NCBI GenBank assembly: GCA_002077045.2
Contig: KZ111143.1
Location: 711,405-775,404 of the forward strand
Direction: 5' to 3'
Length of the DNA stretch: 64,000 bases
Source of the DNA: Rachicladosporium sp. CCFEE 5018
Taxonomy: Eukaryota; Ascomycota; Dothideomycetes; Cladosporiales; Cladosporiaceae
In this document: piece by piece, positions 1 through 8,755 of the stretch
How positions within the stretch are numbered: the stretch's first letter is position 1
How the letters are laid out: each line of letters starts with the position of its first letter
Notes under the pieces: model-generated
The model's database searches: none
What the model saw: the letters and a program-made list of their open reading frames with translations, nothing else
What the model was told of the DNA's origin: nothing
Made by a program: the position numbers and the translations under genes

Positions 1-1
1 G

Positions 2-538
2 GGAAGCGCATTGTCTCGGGCTACTACAGCGGTGGCGACAGACTCACAGCTCTCGCTTTTGCCACCTCTACCATCGCCACATGTGGAGGGCAGTACGGAG
101 AAGCCGCGACATCGGCGAGCGGCGACAGCGCCAGCACCTCAAAAGCCATCGCAGTATCCTAGTCATTCTCCCGACTTGCCCTCTTACCGGCCCACTGACG
201 CTTTGCGTCTGTCAAAGTCCACACCAAGGCTCCCCCGAGCTCCACTCTCGCCACCGCCTCTTCCTCAAGAGCTATCCAGACCTTCACATCCTCAAACCCA
301 ATCTGATCAATACCGCCGTCGCAAAGAAACGCCCACTTTCTACTCTTCCAACTCAGGTTCCACGAAGCTAGGCGAAATTCCGATGCACAAGTGGCCAGTG
401 CCGTATGACTGGGACGCCATGTCTCTAATGAACAAGGAGGCCATGGCGAGCGGATGGCCGCAAGTTGATGATGGCGCAGCGAGGAAGAAGCGAGGTGGTT
501 TTCTTGGGATGTTCCGGCGGAGGGAGGTGGCGGTGTGA
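2..538 (+). CDS. 3' end of an unrecognised proline/serine-rich protein (5' partial)
   Basis: An open frame enters from the left window edge and ends at a TGA at 536-538, giving the last ~178 residues of a protein whose start lies outside. No upstream ATG is visible, so the gene is 5' partial. The visible part is disordered-looking and rich in Pro, Ser and Arg. It is followed by a more ordered C-terminal segment (about residues 120-160) with aromatic residues around KWPVPYDWDAMS, and ends in a basic patch (ARKKRGG, FRRREVAV). I do not recognise the family. The last segment could be a conserved C-terminal motif of a fungal signalling or cytoskeletal protein, but nothing in the sequence shows this. 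It lies next to a minisatellite-rich 3 kb stretch with no gene. Confidence 0.55.
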   Translation, partial: GSALSRATTAVATDSQLSLLPPLPSPHVEGSTEKPRHRRAATAPAPQKPSQYPSHSPDLPSYRPTDALRLSKSTPRLPRAPLSPPPLPQELSRPSHPQTQSDQYRRRKETPTFYSSNSGSTKLGEIPMHKWPVPYDWDAMSLMNKEAMASGWPQVDDGAARKKRGGFLGMFRRREVAV

Positions 539-1259
539 GTGGTAACGGCTGATGAGATGGCGGTGAGGGCGGGGTGGATGATGAACGACTTATGATTGGG
601 ATGAAAGGTAATGAAATGCAGGTGGGTAGCAGAGATATAGTGTATACATTGTGTGCTAATGCCTGTGTCGATCGTTGTCGTATCGCCTCGAAATCTCTCA
701 CGAGATGGCGAACTGTGCGCCTGATTCGCATCAGCAAGCAGGTGCGCCTTCAAGAGAAGGTAGCATGGCAGCGACTGCCACAAGTAAACATATCGGTCGC
801 AACATTGGTCTCTTCGCATCATGCTCACTCTACGCACGTACCGCTCATGTAGCGCAGCATATGAGCACTGTCAGCGATGTGCAAACGATGAGATGATACA
901 TACGAGGTAGCATGTAGTTGTAAGTGCGATAAGACGTTGAAGGCGAGGTAAGCGACTGGAAGGTAGTACAACGATGAGAGCTCAAAATGGCGAGATGACA
1001 GTGCGATGTGATTCTTGCAATGGGAGACTGAGTGGTGGTGATGGAAGATGACAATCAGGTGAGGCGACGACAAGGTCGAGATGCGGCGCCAACAAGCGAG
1101 GTGACGATGAGGTAAGGTGAGTGCAGAGGAGGGCAGCTATAAGGCAAGGCGACAACGAGACCTGGCAAGGCGAGGCGATGACAAGGTAAAGCGAGCAGCA
1201 GTCGAGACGCTGGGACAGCAGAGTAAGGCAACGTTGAGGTGTTCTGTGGGATAGGTGAT
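539..1259. other. Non-coding stretch downstream of the partial gene
   Basis: No convincing gene is seen. Short open frames occur on both strands, but none has a family resemblance or a clear start. From about 1060 the sequence becomes rich in GACGA/GCGAGG words and grades into the tandem repeats that begin at about 1260. Confidence 0.5.
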
Positions 1260-1385
1260 GCGACGACGAGATGACGCGACGACGAGATGATGCGACGACG
1301 AGATGATGCGACGAGGAGATGATGCGATGAGGAGATGATGCGGCGAGGAAATCATGCGACGAGGAAATGATGCGACGGGAAGGTA
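1260..1385. repeat. 16-bp minisatellite, about 8 units
   Basis: GCG(A)CGA words recur at 1260, 1276, 1292, 1308, 1324, 1340, 1356 and 1372, a constant 16-bp spacing. The consensus unit is close to gcgacgacgagatgat. Units at the right end drift to gcgaggaaatcat and similar. The period is not a multiple of three, so long open frames crossing it are not coding repeats. Confidence 0.85.
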
Positions 1386-1441
1386 ACGCGACGACAAGAG
1401 AGAGGATGGCGACGTGACGGCGGCGCCAACGGGATGGAGAG

Positions 1442-1570
1442 GCGACGACGAGAACAGAATGCGACGACGAGAACAGAATGCGACGACGAGAACAGAATGC
1501 GACGATGAGGACAGAATGCGACGACGAGAACAGAATGCGACGTTGAGGACAGAATGCGACGACGAGAGCG
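1442..1570. repeat. 19-bp minisatellite, about 7 units
   Basis: The unit gcgacgacgagaacagaat starts at 1442, 1461 and 1480 and continues at 19-bp spacing to about 1570, with variants such as gcgatgaggacagaat and gcgttgaggacagaat. It shares the GCGACGACGAGA core with the 16-bp array just upstream, so the two probably have a common origin. The period is not divisible by three. Confidence 0.88.
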
Positions 1571-1669
1571 GAGCGGACAAGCAAGATGGAAGATGGATGC
1601 CCTCCGCCGCTCCGTTCGAAGGCGAAGCGAGCGATGGGCATCCCTGACCAGCGCGATCCGCAGCCCTTT

Positions 1670-2230
1670 CGGGTCTTACGCTTCACCGCCAGTAGGTAGG
1701 CCAGCCCTCAGCTCCGACGCCACATGGGACTTACACTTCGCTGAGAGAAGTCAGAGACCCTCCCATCTCGCCGCCGGACGCCACTGCCATTGAGGACTTA
1801 TGCTTTGCCCGACGACGAGGCAGGGAAGCCTCAGTGCACCAAAAGCGCCCGGCCCCGCAGGGACTTACGTTTGCCGTCAGCGCACCGAGTGCCAACAATC
1901 CCCTCACCCCCTCACAAGCTTGGCGCCCTTTCGGACTTATGCTTTGCCGTAAGGCAGCGAGGGGAGAGCCCTCGATCAGTCAGGAACGCGCGGCAGCCAG
2001 TGGTCTTACGCTTTGCTTCCTGATGTCGAGGACGCGGGACCCTCCACCAGCCCAGAAGCTCACAGCCCGGAGGTCTTACGCTTGCCGCCAGGAGGCAGAG
2101 GGTGCCCTCAGCTGACCAAGGAGCGCACCTGCCGATTTGGACTCACGGTTGACTCCAAGGCACCGAGGGTGAAACCCCGGCTAACACAGACGAAGGCAGC
2201 GGCACCTTGGACTTACGCTTTCCCGTCCAT
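1670..2230. repeat. Degenerate tandem repeat, period ~66-72 bp, about 9 units
   Basis: A core close to GGACTTACGCTTTGCC recurs at about 1673, 1728, 1794, 1861, 1933, 2003, 2073, 2139 and 2208, that is at intervals of 55, 66, 67, 72, 70, 70, 66 and 69 bp. Between cores the sequence is only loosely alike, with recurring GGCAG.GAGG and CCCTCA words. Frames across the array are interrupted, so it is not a protein repeat. The array is followed directly by purine-rich DNA. Confidence 0.75.
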
Positions 2231-2720
2231 GCGCCAGGGGAGAAAGAAAGGAAAGACAAAAGCAGAAGCGAACGCGAACGCAAAGGGAGAAGGGAAGGCA
2301 CACGCGAACGCGAACGCAAGAAGGAAAGCAAAAAGGAAGGCAAAAGCACACGCGAACGCGAACGCAAGATGAAATGCAAAAGAGGAAGCAAAAGGAAAGG
2401 AAGGTGAGGTGAGGTCGGGTGAGGTGAGGTGAGGTGAGGTGAGGTGAGGTGAGGTGAGGTCGGGTGAGGTGAGGTGAGGTCGGGTGAGGTGAGGGCAGTG
2501 AGGTGCGATGGAGGGGAGAGATGGGTGGAGGACAGTGAGGTGAGGGAGGGAAGAGGGGTGAGGGCAGTGAGGTGAAGGAAGGATGATGAAGGAAGGGAGG
2601 GTGGTCAGCCTTGGCGAAAGCCTGAGGCGCTCAGAAGAATGAGGCAGAAATGGTATGAGGAAAAATGAGATGAGGAAGAATGTGAGAGAAGGAAGAAGGG
2701 AGGAAGAAGAGAGAGGAGCG
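2231..2720. repeat. Purine-rich tract with GGTGA pentamer microsatellite (2403-2494)
   Basis: The + strand is strongly purine-biased for almost 500 bp. It contains repeated acgcgaacgcgaacgcaa words (near 2268, 2300 and 2351), then about 18 copies of the pentamer GGTGA between 2403 and 2494 with GGTCG variants, then looser GAGGGCAGTGAGG words. Such polypurine-polypyrimidine DNA can form triplex or other non-B structures; that is general knowledge, not shown here. Confidence 0.8.
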
Positions 2721-3688
2721 AGTATATATACCGCAAAAAGGAGCAGCGATTGATCGCGCAATCGACGCTAGCTACTTGCAAGTCGACAGCTGACAGCACG
2801 ATCGGGAGTCATATGGCGTAGCTTTGGCATGTGCTGGTGGTGAGCGTAGTTCGGTTGGCTGTGAAGAGGGCGGCGAGACTTGCGCAATGGTACGGCGCCA
2901 GACTTCGAGGCGGCGGTGACCATCAGTGCTCCACCGATGAGATGATAGGCTTGGTGCGAGTCGATCGGATCATGTGTGCTCGCGAGAAGGGTTTAGTGCG
3001 ACGATGAGATCAAATGCGCCTGCAAGAGAGGTTTAGTGCGGCGGTGGGATCACATGTGAGGTGCTAGGTCGACGGTCGCGGTGGGTCCGTGATGACGAGT
3101 ACAGGGAAGGCTGGCGCGGGCGACGAGGTGGAAGCAGAGATCGATTGACAGCGAGGTGAGCGTGAGGTGTAATGTCTTTCTCAATCTCCGAATGTCTGCG
3201 ACGTAGGTGGTGCTCGTACCAGGTTGGTTGTGACAGTGAATCGCGGCGGTGCTGCGCCAGCGACATGCTGAGCACGAAGCGGCGCTGGTCCACGTCTAGC
3301 ATGTACCATGCACTGTGTCCCATGGAAGAGTCACTCGCAGCTCTCCATTACGGGCGCGCATTGTGGAAGTGTAGGCACGTTTCAGACTTTCGGAGAAGCG
3401 AAGGTAGCGTGGGCGGCGAGAGTGAGCATGGGCATTGATGAGCGGTGGCATTTTATTGTGTGTCAAGCTCGTGCTACAAATGTAGCGCTATGATAGCGAT
3501 GGTGAGATCTTGCCATGGCTTCTCTGCGACATTGTGTCTTCGCATTGCCAGCATCGATTACACAAATGTGAGCCGAGTCCAAGAGGGCAAGCCTGCGGAA
3601 AGGGTTTGTAGTGTCACTATCCGCGGCCGAGCAGCAAGTGCGCGGCTGCAACACCTGATTCTCGCTTCATTTCCTGAAGATCCCTGCA
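2721..3688. other. Non-coding stretch with a weak ~41-bp repeat
   Basis: No gene is recognised. A GGTTTAGTGCG(A/G)CG(A/G)TG(A/G)GATCA word occurs near 2990 and again near 3031, suggesting two degenerate ~41-bp units, with a weaker relative near 2930. Open frames at 3172-3438 and 3445-3918 on the + strand have no recognisable content, and the second overlaps the real antisense gene. Confidence 0.45.
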
Positions 3689-5263
3689 TCACGTCTTCCT
3701 CATGTCTACCGTCTCGAACTTCAGTCCTGGCCCCTCAACGACGTGACCTGGGCGCAGCGCATCTGTATAGAGGTTGGATTCATCATGCGGATGGAACAAG
3801 CCACGCTGATGACATCCGAGCACCGCCGGTAAGCCAGGTGGATCTGTCAGTCGAAAGATGCCCCAGTCCGGATTCGATCGAGGGGCGCAGACGATGGCGA
3901 TCGCCTCCGGCAGCATGATCTGGTAGCCGGAGCTGGTGTGCAGATCGCGGGATGACAAGAAGCAGGACTGAGATGGGTGCGTGTGAATCCAGCCGCAGAC
4001 AAGGAGATCATTGCTATCACAGTAGTCGAAGAGCGCATTATCGCCCTCCTCGGTGGTGTCGCAGGTGTCACTAGTGCTGGTCTGGCCGGGGATGATGAGA
4101 TGGCTGATGAAGAGGGCGTTGGAGATCAAAGTGCCGCATAAGATACCACACGTCTCAAGGTTACGCAAAGTGTTGGAGTGCGCCAGATTTAAGAATGCCG
4201 TGCGAAGTGTTGGAGGTAAGAAGACGGTGCGCAATGGTATACCACCCTCAGTGTATGCATTCGGCTTGAAGGTGACTTGTGCTGCTGATCTTTGCGTCGC
4301 AGCTGCGGTTACCTCAGGTCGACCAGCCTTCGCTGGACGCGGTGGCAGCTGCTCATTGAAGCTGCCCTTGGCAGGTAGCGGCGGCGCTGCACTATAGTCA
4401 GTGTACCTGGACGGTTGTGCTGGACTGCGATCCCAGCTCATCCGCTGCTCTTTGTGAGGTACACTGGGATACTGATATGACTGTGATACCGGAGTACCAT
4501 AAGCGAAATCTTGCCGTAGCTCAGTGGGTCGACGATCGTCGCGACGTGGAAGCCGCTCATCGTATCGTGAACCAACGACTTGACCACGGCTACCACCCTG
4601 GTCTTCGTCATCGGGAGTCGCGAGCACCATTCCTTGTCGTCTTGATGCGACAGTATGTGGCGATATGCCTGCTTGCCTGGTGGATTGACGATTGACATCA
4701 CGTCGTCGAAGCTCCTGTCGTGCCAGGTCAACAGCAAGTTGCCGGTGATCGGCAGCGTTCAGCGTTTCACGTAGGTCTTGGTAAGCCTCTTCGTCCCCAA
4801 CGAGAGACAGTCTGTGAAGATCGCCACTGGAGATCCTCTCATGCTCATCATCGCGACGCTCATTACGCACTCGTTGCCTCTCTGCATTGCGGCGTTCGAC
4901 AGCTTTCACGTAGCGTTGATGCTCCATGGTGATGCGTGGCTTCCACTGCTCCAACTTCATCAAGTTCTTAGCAACGATTTTGCGAGCAGAGGCGAAGTCC
5001 GCCTTGAACTTTGGGTCCTTGATCTGAGGATGTAGAGGCAGCTTGCCGACAACGAGCTCGGCGTGTCGATAAAGGTACAGATACGCCATCTGGAGATTGC
5101 CATCCTGCTCGCAGAGCGCGGCTTCAGTAAGCAGCATCCTGGCCGCACGAAGCCATGATCGCAGATCCCGTGTGGGATCAAAGTCGAAATCTTCTGCTTG
5201 CTGGATGATCTCCAATACGCTCATGGGTGCCGATCCGGCTGTGTGGTGGCGAGAAAGAGCCAT
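3689..5263 (-). CDS. sst2: AMSH-type JAMM deubiquitinase (STAMBP / S. pombe sst2 family)
   Basis: Single-exon frame of 524 codons. Residues ~14-130 form an all-helical N-terminal region like the USP8-dimerisation/MIT-like domain of AMSH (SVLEIIQQAEDFDFDP, then helices around AYLYLYRHAELVV). A charged coiled segment (~125-150) and a disordered middle (~190-330) follow. The C-terminus (~345-524) is an MPN+ domain. The zinc site is visible as the JAMM signature: Glu370 in LETCGILCG, then H427-x-H429-P-x-Q, Ser437 and Asp440 (HTHPSQSCFLSSRDLHT). AMSH enzymes are Zn metalloproteases that cleave K63-linked ubiquitin chains on endosomal cargo together with ESCRT-0. Met1 or Met14 could be the start; the conserved domain begins right after Met14, so the shorter form is plausible. 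It is divergent from the next gene with ~280 bp between them. Confidence 0.93.
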   Translation of the reverse strand: MALSRHHTAGSAPMSVLEIIQQAEDFDFDPTRDLRSWLRAARMLLTEAALCEQDGNLQMAYLYLYRHAELVVGKLPLHPQIKDPKFKADFASARKIVAKNLMKLEQWKPRITMEHQRYVKAVERRNAERQRVRNERRDDEHERISSGDLHRLSLVGDEEAYQDLRETLNAADHRQLAVDLARQELRRRDVNRQSTRQAGISPHTVASRRQGMVLATPDDEDQGGSRGQVVGSRYDERLPRRDDRRPTELRQDFAYGTPVSQSYQYPSVPHKEQRMSWDRSPAQPSRYTDYSAAPPLPAKGSFNEQLPPRPAKAGRPEVTAAATQRSAAQVTFKPNAYTEGGIPLRTVFLPPTLRTAFLNLAHSNTLRNLETCGILCGTLISNALFISHLIIPGQTSTSDTCDTTEEGDNALFDYCDSNDLLVCGWIHTHPSQSCFLSSRDLHTSSGYQIMLPEAIAIVCAPRSNPDWGIFRLTDPPGLPAVLGCHQRGLFHPHDESNLYTDALRPGHVVEGPGLKFETVDMRKT

Positions 5264-5544
5264 GTTGCATGACTTGACTGATCATCTGCAGGTCGTTCTT
5301 GGAAAGAAAAGCGTTGATGAGCGCACTTCCGAAGACTTATCACGTAGTCTGATTGATTGACACACTGGTATGTCCTCAAGTGCGGTCAGAGTAGGCATTT
5401 CCTTGCTGTTGCCTAATTCGGAACGGAAGCAGCCTAAGCGGCAGTACCCGCATTTTGCATGAACTCAGGAGATGGCTGATGATCGATGGCTTGCGCCCAT
5501 TGAACGGCCTCTTTACCACTGGATGCTTGCCTTGTTGAACGCTG
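5264..5544. promoter_or_regulatory. Shared intergenic region between divergent AMSH and mtTFB-like genes
   Basis: The AMSH gene reads left and the mitochondrial transcription factor-like gene reads right, so both promoters must lie here or overlap the gene starts. I see no recognisable factor binding site. Confidence 0.4.
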
Positions 5545-7506
5545 ATGAGCGTAACTGGTGCCACGCGAGCACTTACATCCGCCGCAAGGAAGCGGACGTT
5601 GACCGAGCTTCTTTCGAACACCTTCGGCGGCACCTCCGTCAGGCGATCCGGTGTGCGGAAAAAGCCTCTCCATGACAAGCGACCGGGACGACGTGCAGAG
5701 GTAGTGAGCGAAGCGTTGTGTGGTGAGCCATCTCTAGGCAGTACGATGTATTGATCACTGCTTACGCCACATCTAGACGATGTAATCAACTACCTCGCTC
5801 CATCTTTGGAGCCATATAAAGGATGCACCATCATCGATGTCCATCCGGGCGCTTGCTTGTGGTCGTCGAAGCTGCACGATTACCTGAAACCGAAGCATCA
5901 TCTGTTGATGGAGCCTGACCAGCGGTACTATGACCCTTTCATCAGGCCGCTGCTGGACGCTCCAGGATCTGCCTATCGGAATACACTGCTTACTGGAGCG
6001 CACGCCAACGCGTACTGGGACAACTACAGGCAGGTCCTGGATGGTTCAAGCCTCATGCCCGTCAGGCCAAAGCTGGATGTTGACGATCCCCGTGTTCGAC
6101 AGATCGACACTAGTATGCTGTTCATTGGCAATCTGTGGCGACACTACGAGTCACTTCGCCTCCAGGCAGGCAACGTGAAGTACGAGCCCTTGATCTTGCA
6201 GCATATGACATACGCCGCTCTGACAAATGAGATCTTCCAGCGCAATGGACTTGTGCGAATGCTGTGGTGGGTGCCGGAGCAATGCAAGCAGATCGTCTTT
6301 TCAGAGCATGTCCGCGCACGCACAAGCTACACTGTCGGTCTAACGATGGGCGCGAGTGTCAACGAAGTCGCGGGCGTGACTCCACTGGAGAAGATATATC
6401 CTGGTCGTGGCAAGATGCCAAAGCGTGACGAGAGCTTGGATACCGCCGCATCCCTGACTGTCGCGGAGCGGATGGCTGACGTAGGCATGCGAGTGCCTCC
6501 TGAGCGTCAGATGCCCACTTCTCCAGACAAGCCTGACAGTAATATCAAGCGGATCATGGGCAGAGATCTACGCAGGGTATATTGCTACTCAATCGATGCC
6601 CTCCGAGACGCTGTCGAAAACCTCGAAAGCTACGTCGAAATCTTCACTAACTTCACAGCACGAATTTACAAAGACAGCAAACTCGCCAACATGAAGAACG
6701 AGTTGGCAAGACAGTTCGCCAAGGAGCACGTGCGCTACGACGAGTGCTTCGCAAGCCTCGAGAATCGCGTGTCAAGTCGCAACGCCCTTCTGACACCGAT
6801 GTACAAGTATCGCGCAGTCCTACTCATGGACCTGCACTTGCGCCAGATCAACATTGAGGCAAACTTCAGCGCCGTGGCCGAACAGTTCCCCGAATCCAGT
6901 CGCCTCGCTGCCCTGCGCAAACGCGTGATCTCGATCGATAAGAAATTCCAGGCTCTGTTCGCCGCCTCTCACGACGTAGATGTCCGTCGCACCCTCGGCA
7001 CTCTACTAGACGACATCACCTCTTTCCACACCTCTCCCCAGGTGATCCCACGCGATGCTCGCACCTACGAGCCGCTTCAGATTCACCCGGATGAGTTCTG
7101 GCCGAATTACAATCTCATGCTCCTAGATGTCGTGCCGAAGACCCGCGATCTCGCCGTTCCAGAGGTTGCGGATCGCAAAGAAGCCGCCAAAGTCTGCCAG
7201 GAGCTGCTGAAACACCTCTACCTTACGCCAGCACAAGATATCGTCATCTCGCTGGATAGACTCGCACCAAATGCGGCGAAGGATCTGATACCGATGGTTC
7301 CGGCCATAACGGATGCGCGAAAGGGCGGGAGACTGGATCCAGGTAGACTCTCGGTGAGGATGATGACCGAGGAAATGATTGAGGGCTTGGTGAAGGCTTT
7401 CTTGGAGTGGCCCTTTCGGCCGAGTACTCTGGAGATGGCGCTTGCTGGGGGCGAAGGGACTGGTGGACCAGGGAAGAGTGAGGACGATGGAGAGAGTGAT
7501 ACATAA
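5545..7506 (+). CDS. Mitochondrial transcription factor 1 / rRNA adenine dimethylase-like protein
   Basis: I place the start at ATG 5545 and one 54-bp intron at 5723-5776 (GTGAGC...CTAG). Exons 5545-5722 and 5777-7506 join in frame and give 635 residues. The join creates VVSEALCDDVINYLAPSL, which matches the start of the SAM-fold in fungal mitochondrial transcription factor B proteins. It is followed by the motif I region IIDVHPGACLWSSKLHDYL and the acidic HLLMEPD strand. The first ~45 residues are Arg/Ser/Thr-rich with few acidic residues, as expected of a mitochondrial targeting peptide. These proteins descend from KsgA/Dim1 rRNA dimethylases and, in fungi, help mitochondrial RNA polymerase at promoters. 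Methyltransferase activity cannot be judged here. The intron and start are my model, so the N-terminus is less certain than the rest. Confidence 0.82.
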
Positions 7507-7630
7507 TGATTTATATTTCCGCTCTTGAAATAAAACAGGTCTCTACGCTACTATCGACTAAGCTGCGAGCGTTCTCTTGCTCAGTGCAGTGTCGCTGAAA
7601 AAGCACTCCGTACCGTGCTCGTCTTGCATC

Positions 7631-7690
7631 AACCTGTCCCACTTGAAGGTAACCTGTCCCACTTGAAGGTAACCTGTCCCACTTGAAGGT
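7631..7690. repeat. Perfect 20-bp tandem repeat, 3 copies
   Basis: The unit aacctgtcccacttgaaggt occurs three times without a mismatch at 7631-7650, 7651-7670 and 7671-7690. It lies 125 bp beyond the stop codon of the mtTFB-like gene, within or just after its 3' untranslated region. The unit ends (ACCT...AGGT) are inverted with respect to each other. Confidence 0.95.
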
Positions 7691-8494
7691 ACCTCGACCA
7701 AAGCTCTTGTTGTCGCGATGCGCTCTGTACATGCTCAGACGTGCTTCACCGGCTACTATGATCTTCAAGTGTCTCCACGGACACCGGTTATGAGGCGTAC
7801 ATACATTCGTAGCCGCGAATAGTCGACCTTCGATTTTGGAGGTCAGGGTTAGGGATGCGCAAATTTAATCACACCCCAAGGGTAATCATATTGAGCCCAA
7901 ATACTTGGAGATTGTATACTGCATCGATATGCGATATACATGTTACTTCCCCTATGAGATCCGATTCGTGAGCTCCACTGGAATATGTCAATGCAGTCTT
8001 GATCGATTTCGGTACAAGATACGGCGTTGGAAAGCGAATCCCTTGCTCGACCGTCGCATTTCAAGCGAGTCAACGAAGGCGGGCGACGTTACAATCAAGT
8101 CACTAGACGCATTCCCAAGAACACTCCAACCCTTCCCATTTCCCACTTGATGATCACCGGGGTAGGGCAACAGCATATCAACAGCAAGCAGCACATCCAA
8201 CGTCTTCATAGACAACACTATGGATATCACACCCCATGCCCAACTTTACACCATAATTCCATTCCCTTCCCTCAAGCCGTCTTCTCAGCGAACCCCATGC
8301 ATCAACCCAATGTACACAACAAGCACAACCCCTTCCCTCATGCAGCATTATCCCACCTAGACATCCACAGATCAAAGAAACCCCCTCCGCAGTCAGTGCG
8401 TGGGTATCAAAACCTCAGCCTCTCCAGTTTCCTCCCCAGTCTCCCACCTCGTCCCCTCAATGGGCGCCCAGTCTTCCCTCGCCGCTCCAGCTAC

Positions 8495-8755
8495 TCAGCC
8501 TGAGCGAACCATGTCGTTGAGGGTGCGTAAGCGGCCAGTATCGGCGCTGTGCTCAGCATCCACTGCTTGATCATCCTCCTCAACTTCGAACTCCGCATCC
8601 TCCTCGCTGTCCGTGACACTGTCAGTAGCCAGACTGATGGGACGGCTGTCAGTCATAGAATTACATTCGTCGCCCCACGCCGTGGTCCTCACAGCCGAAG
8701 TCTTCACTTCGGGGTCCACGACCAAACCCTCCCTCAATTGCTGCATGCTGCGCAC
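8495..8755 (-). other. In-frame acidic extension after the SPT7 stop codon
   Basis: Immediately after the SPT7 TAG the same frame runs open for a further 86 codons to a TGA at 8495. The segment ends in a strongly acidic, low-complexity stretch (DSEEDAEFEVEEDDQAVD) that looks like protein rather than 3' UTR. It begins with GTG, not ATG, and its first ATG is the fourth codon. It could be the true SPT7 C-terminus separated by a sequence error or unrecognised intron, a readthrough tail, or chance. I could not find a donor/acceptor pair that removes the TAG and keeps this frame. Confidence 0.35.

Larger units (their letters stand above)
7507..8755. other. Intergenic region between convergent mtTFB-like and SPT7 genes
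   Basis: About 1.25 kb with the perfect 20-bp repeat array at 7631-7690 and, at its right end, an 86-codon acidic frame that continues the SPT7 reading frame after its stop. A + strand open frame at 8027-8503 lacks a good start and is Pro/His/Ser-rich; I take it as non-coding. Confidence 0.5.

Noticed and set aside
982..1686. Long minus-strand frame across the minisatellites
   Set aside because: Its Ser/Arg repeat text is only a translation of the 16-bp and 19-bp tandem arrays, whose periods are not multiples of three.
3445..3918. 157-codon + strand open frame
   Set aside because: It overlaps the well-supported AMSH gene on the other strand, has no recognisable domain, and lies partly in low-complexity DNA.
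7845..7858. GGGTTAGGG word resembling a telomere repeat
   Set aside because: Only about one and a half units; no array, so it does not indicate a telomere.
8027..8503. 158-codon Pro/His-rich + strand frame between the mtTFB-like gene and SPT7
   Set aside because: It starts at TTG rather than ATG, has low-complexity composition, and lies in the expected 3' UTR region.
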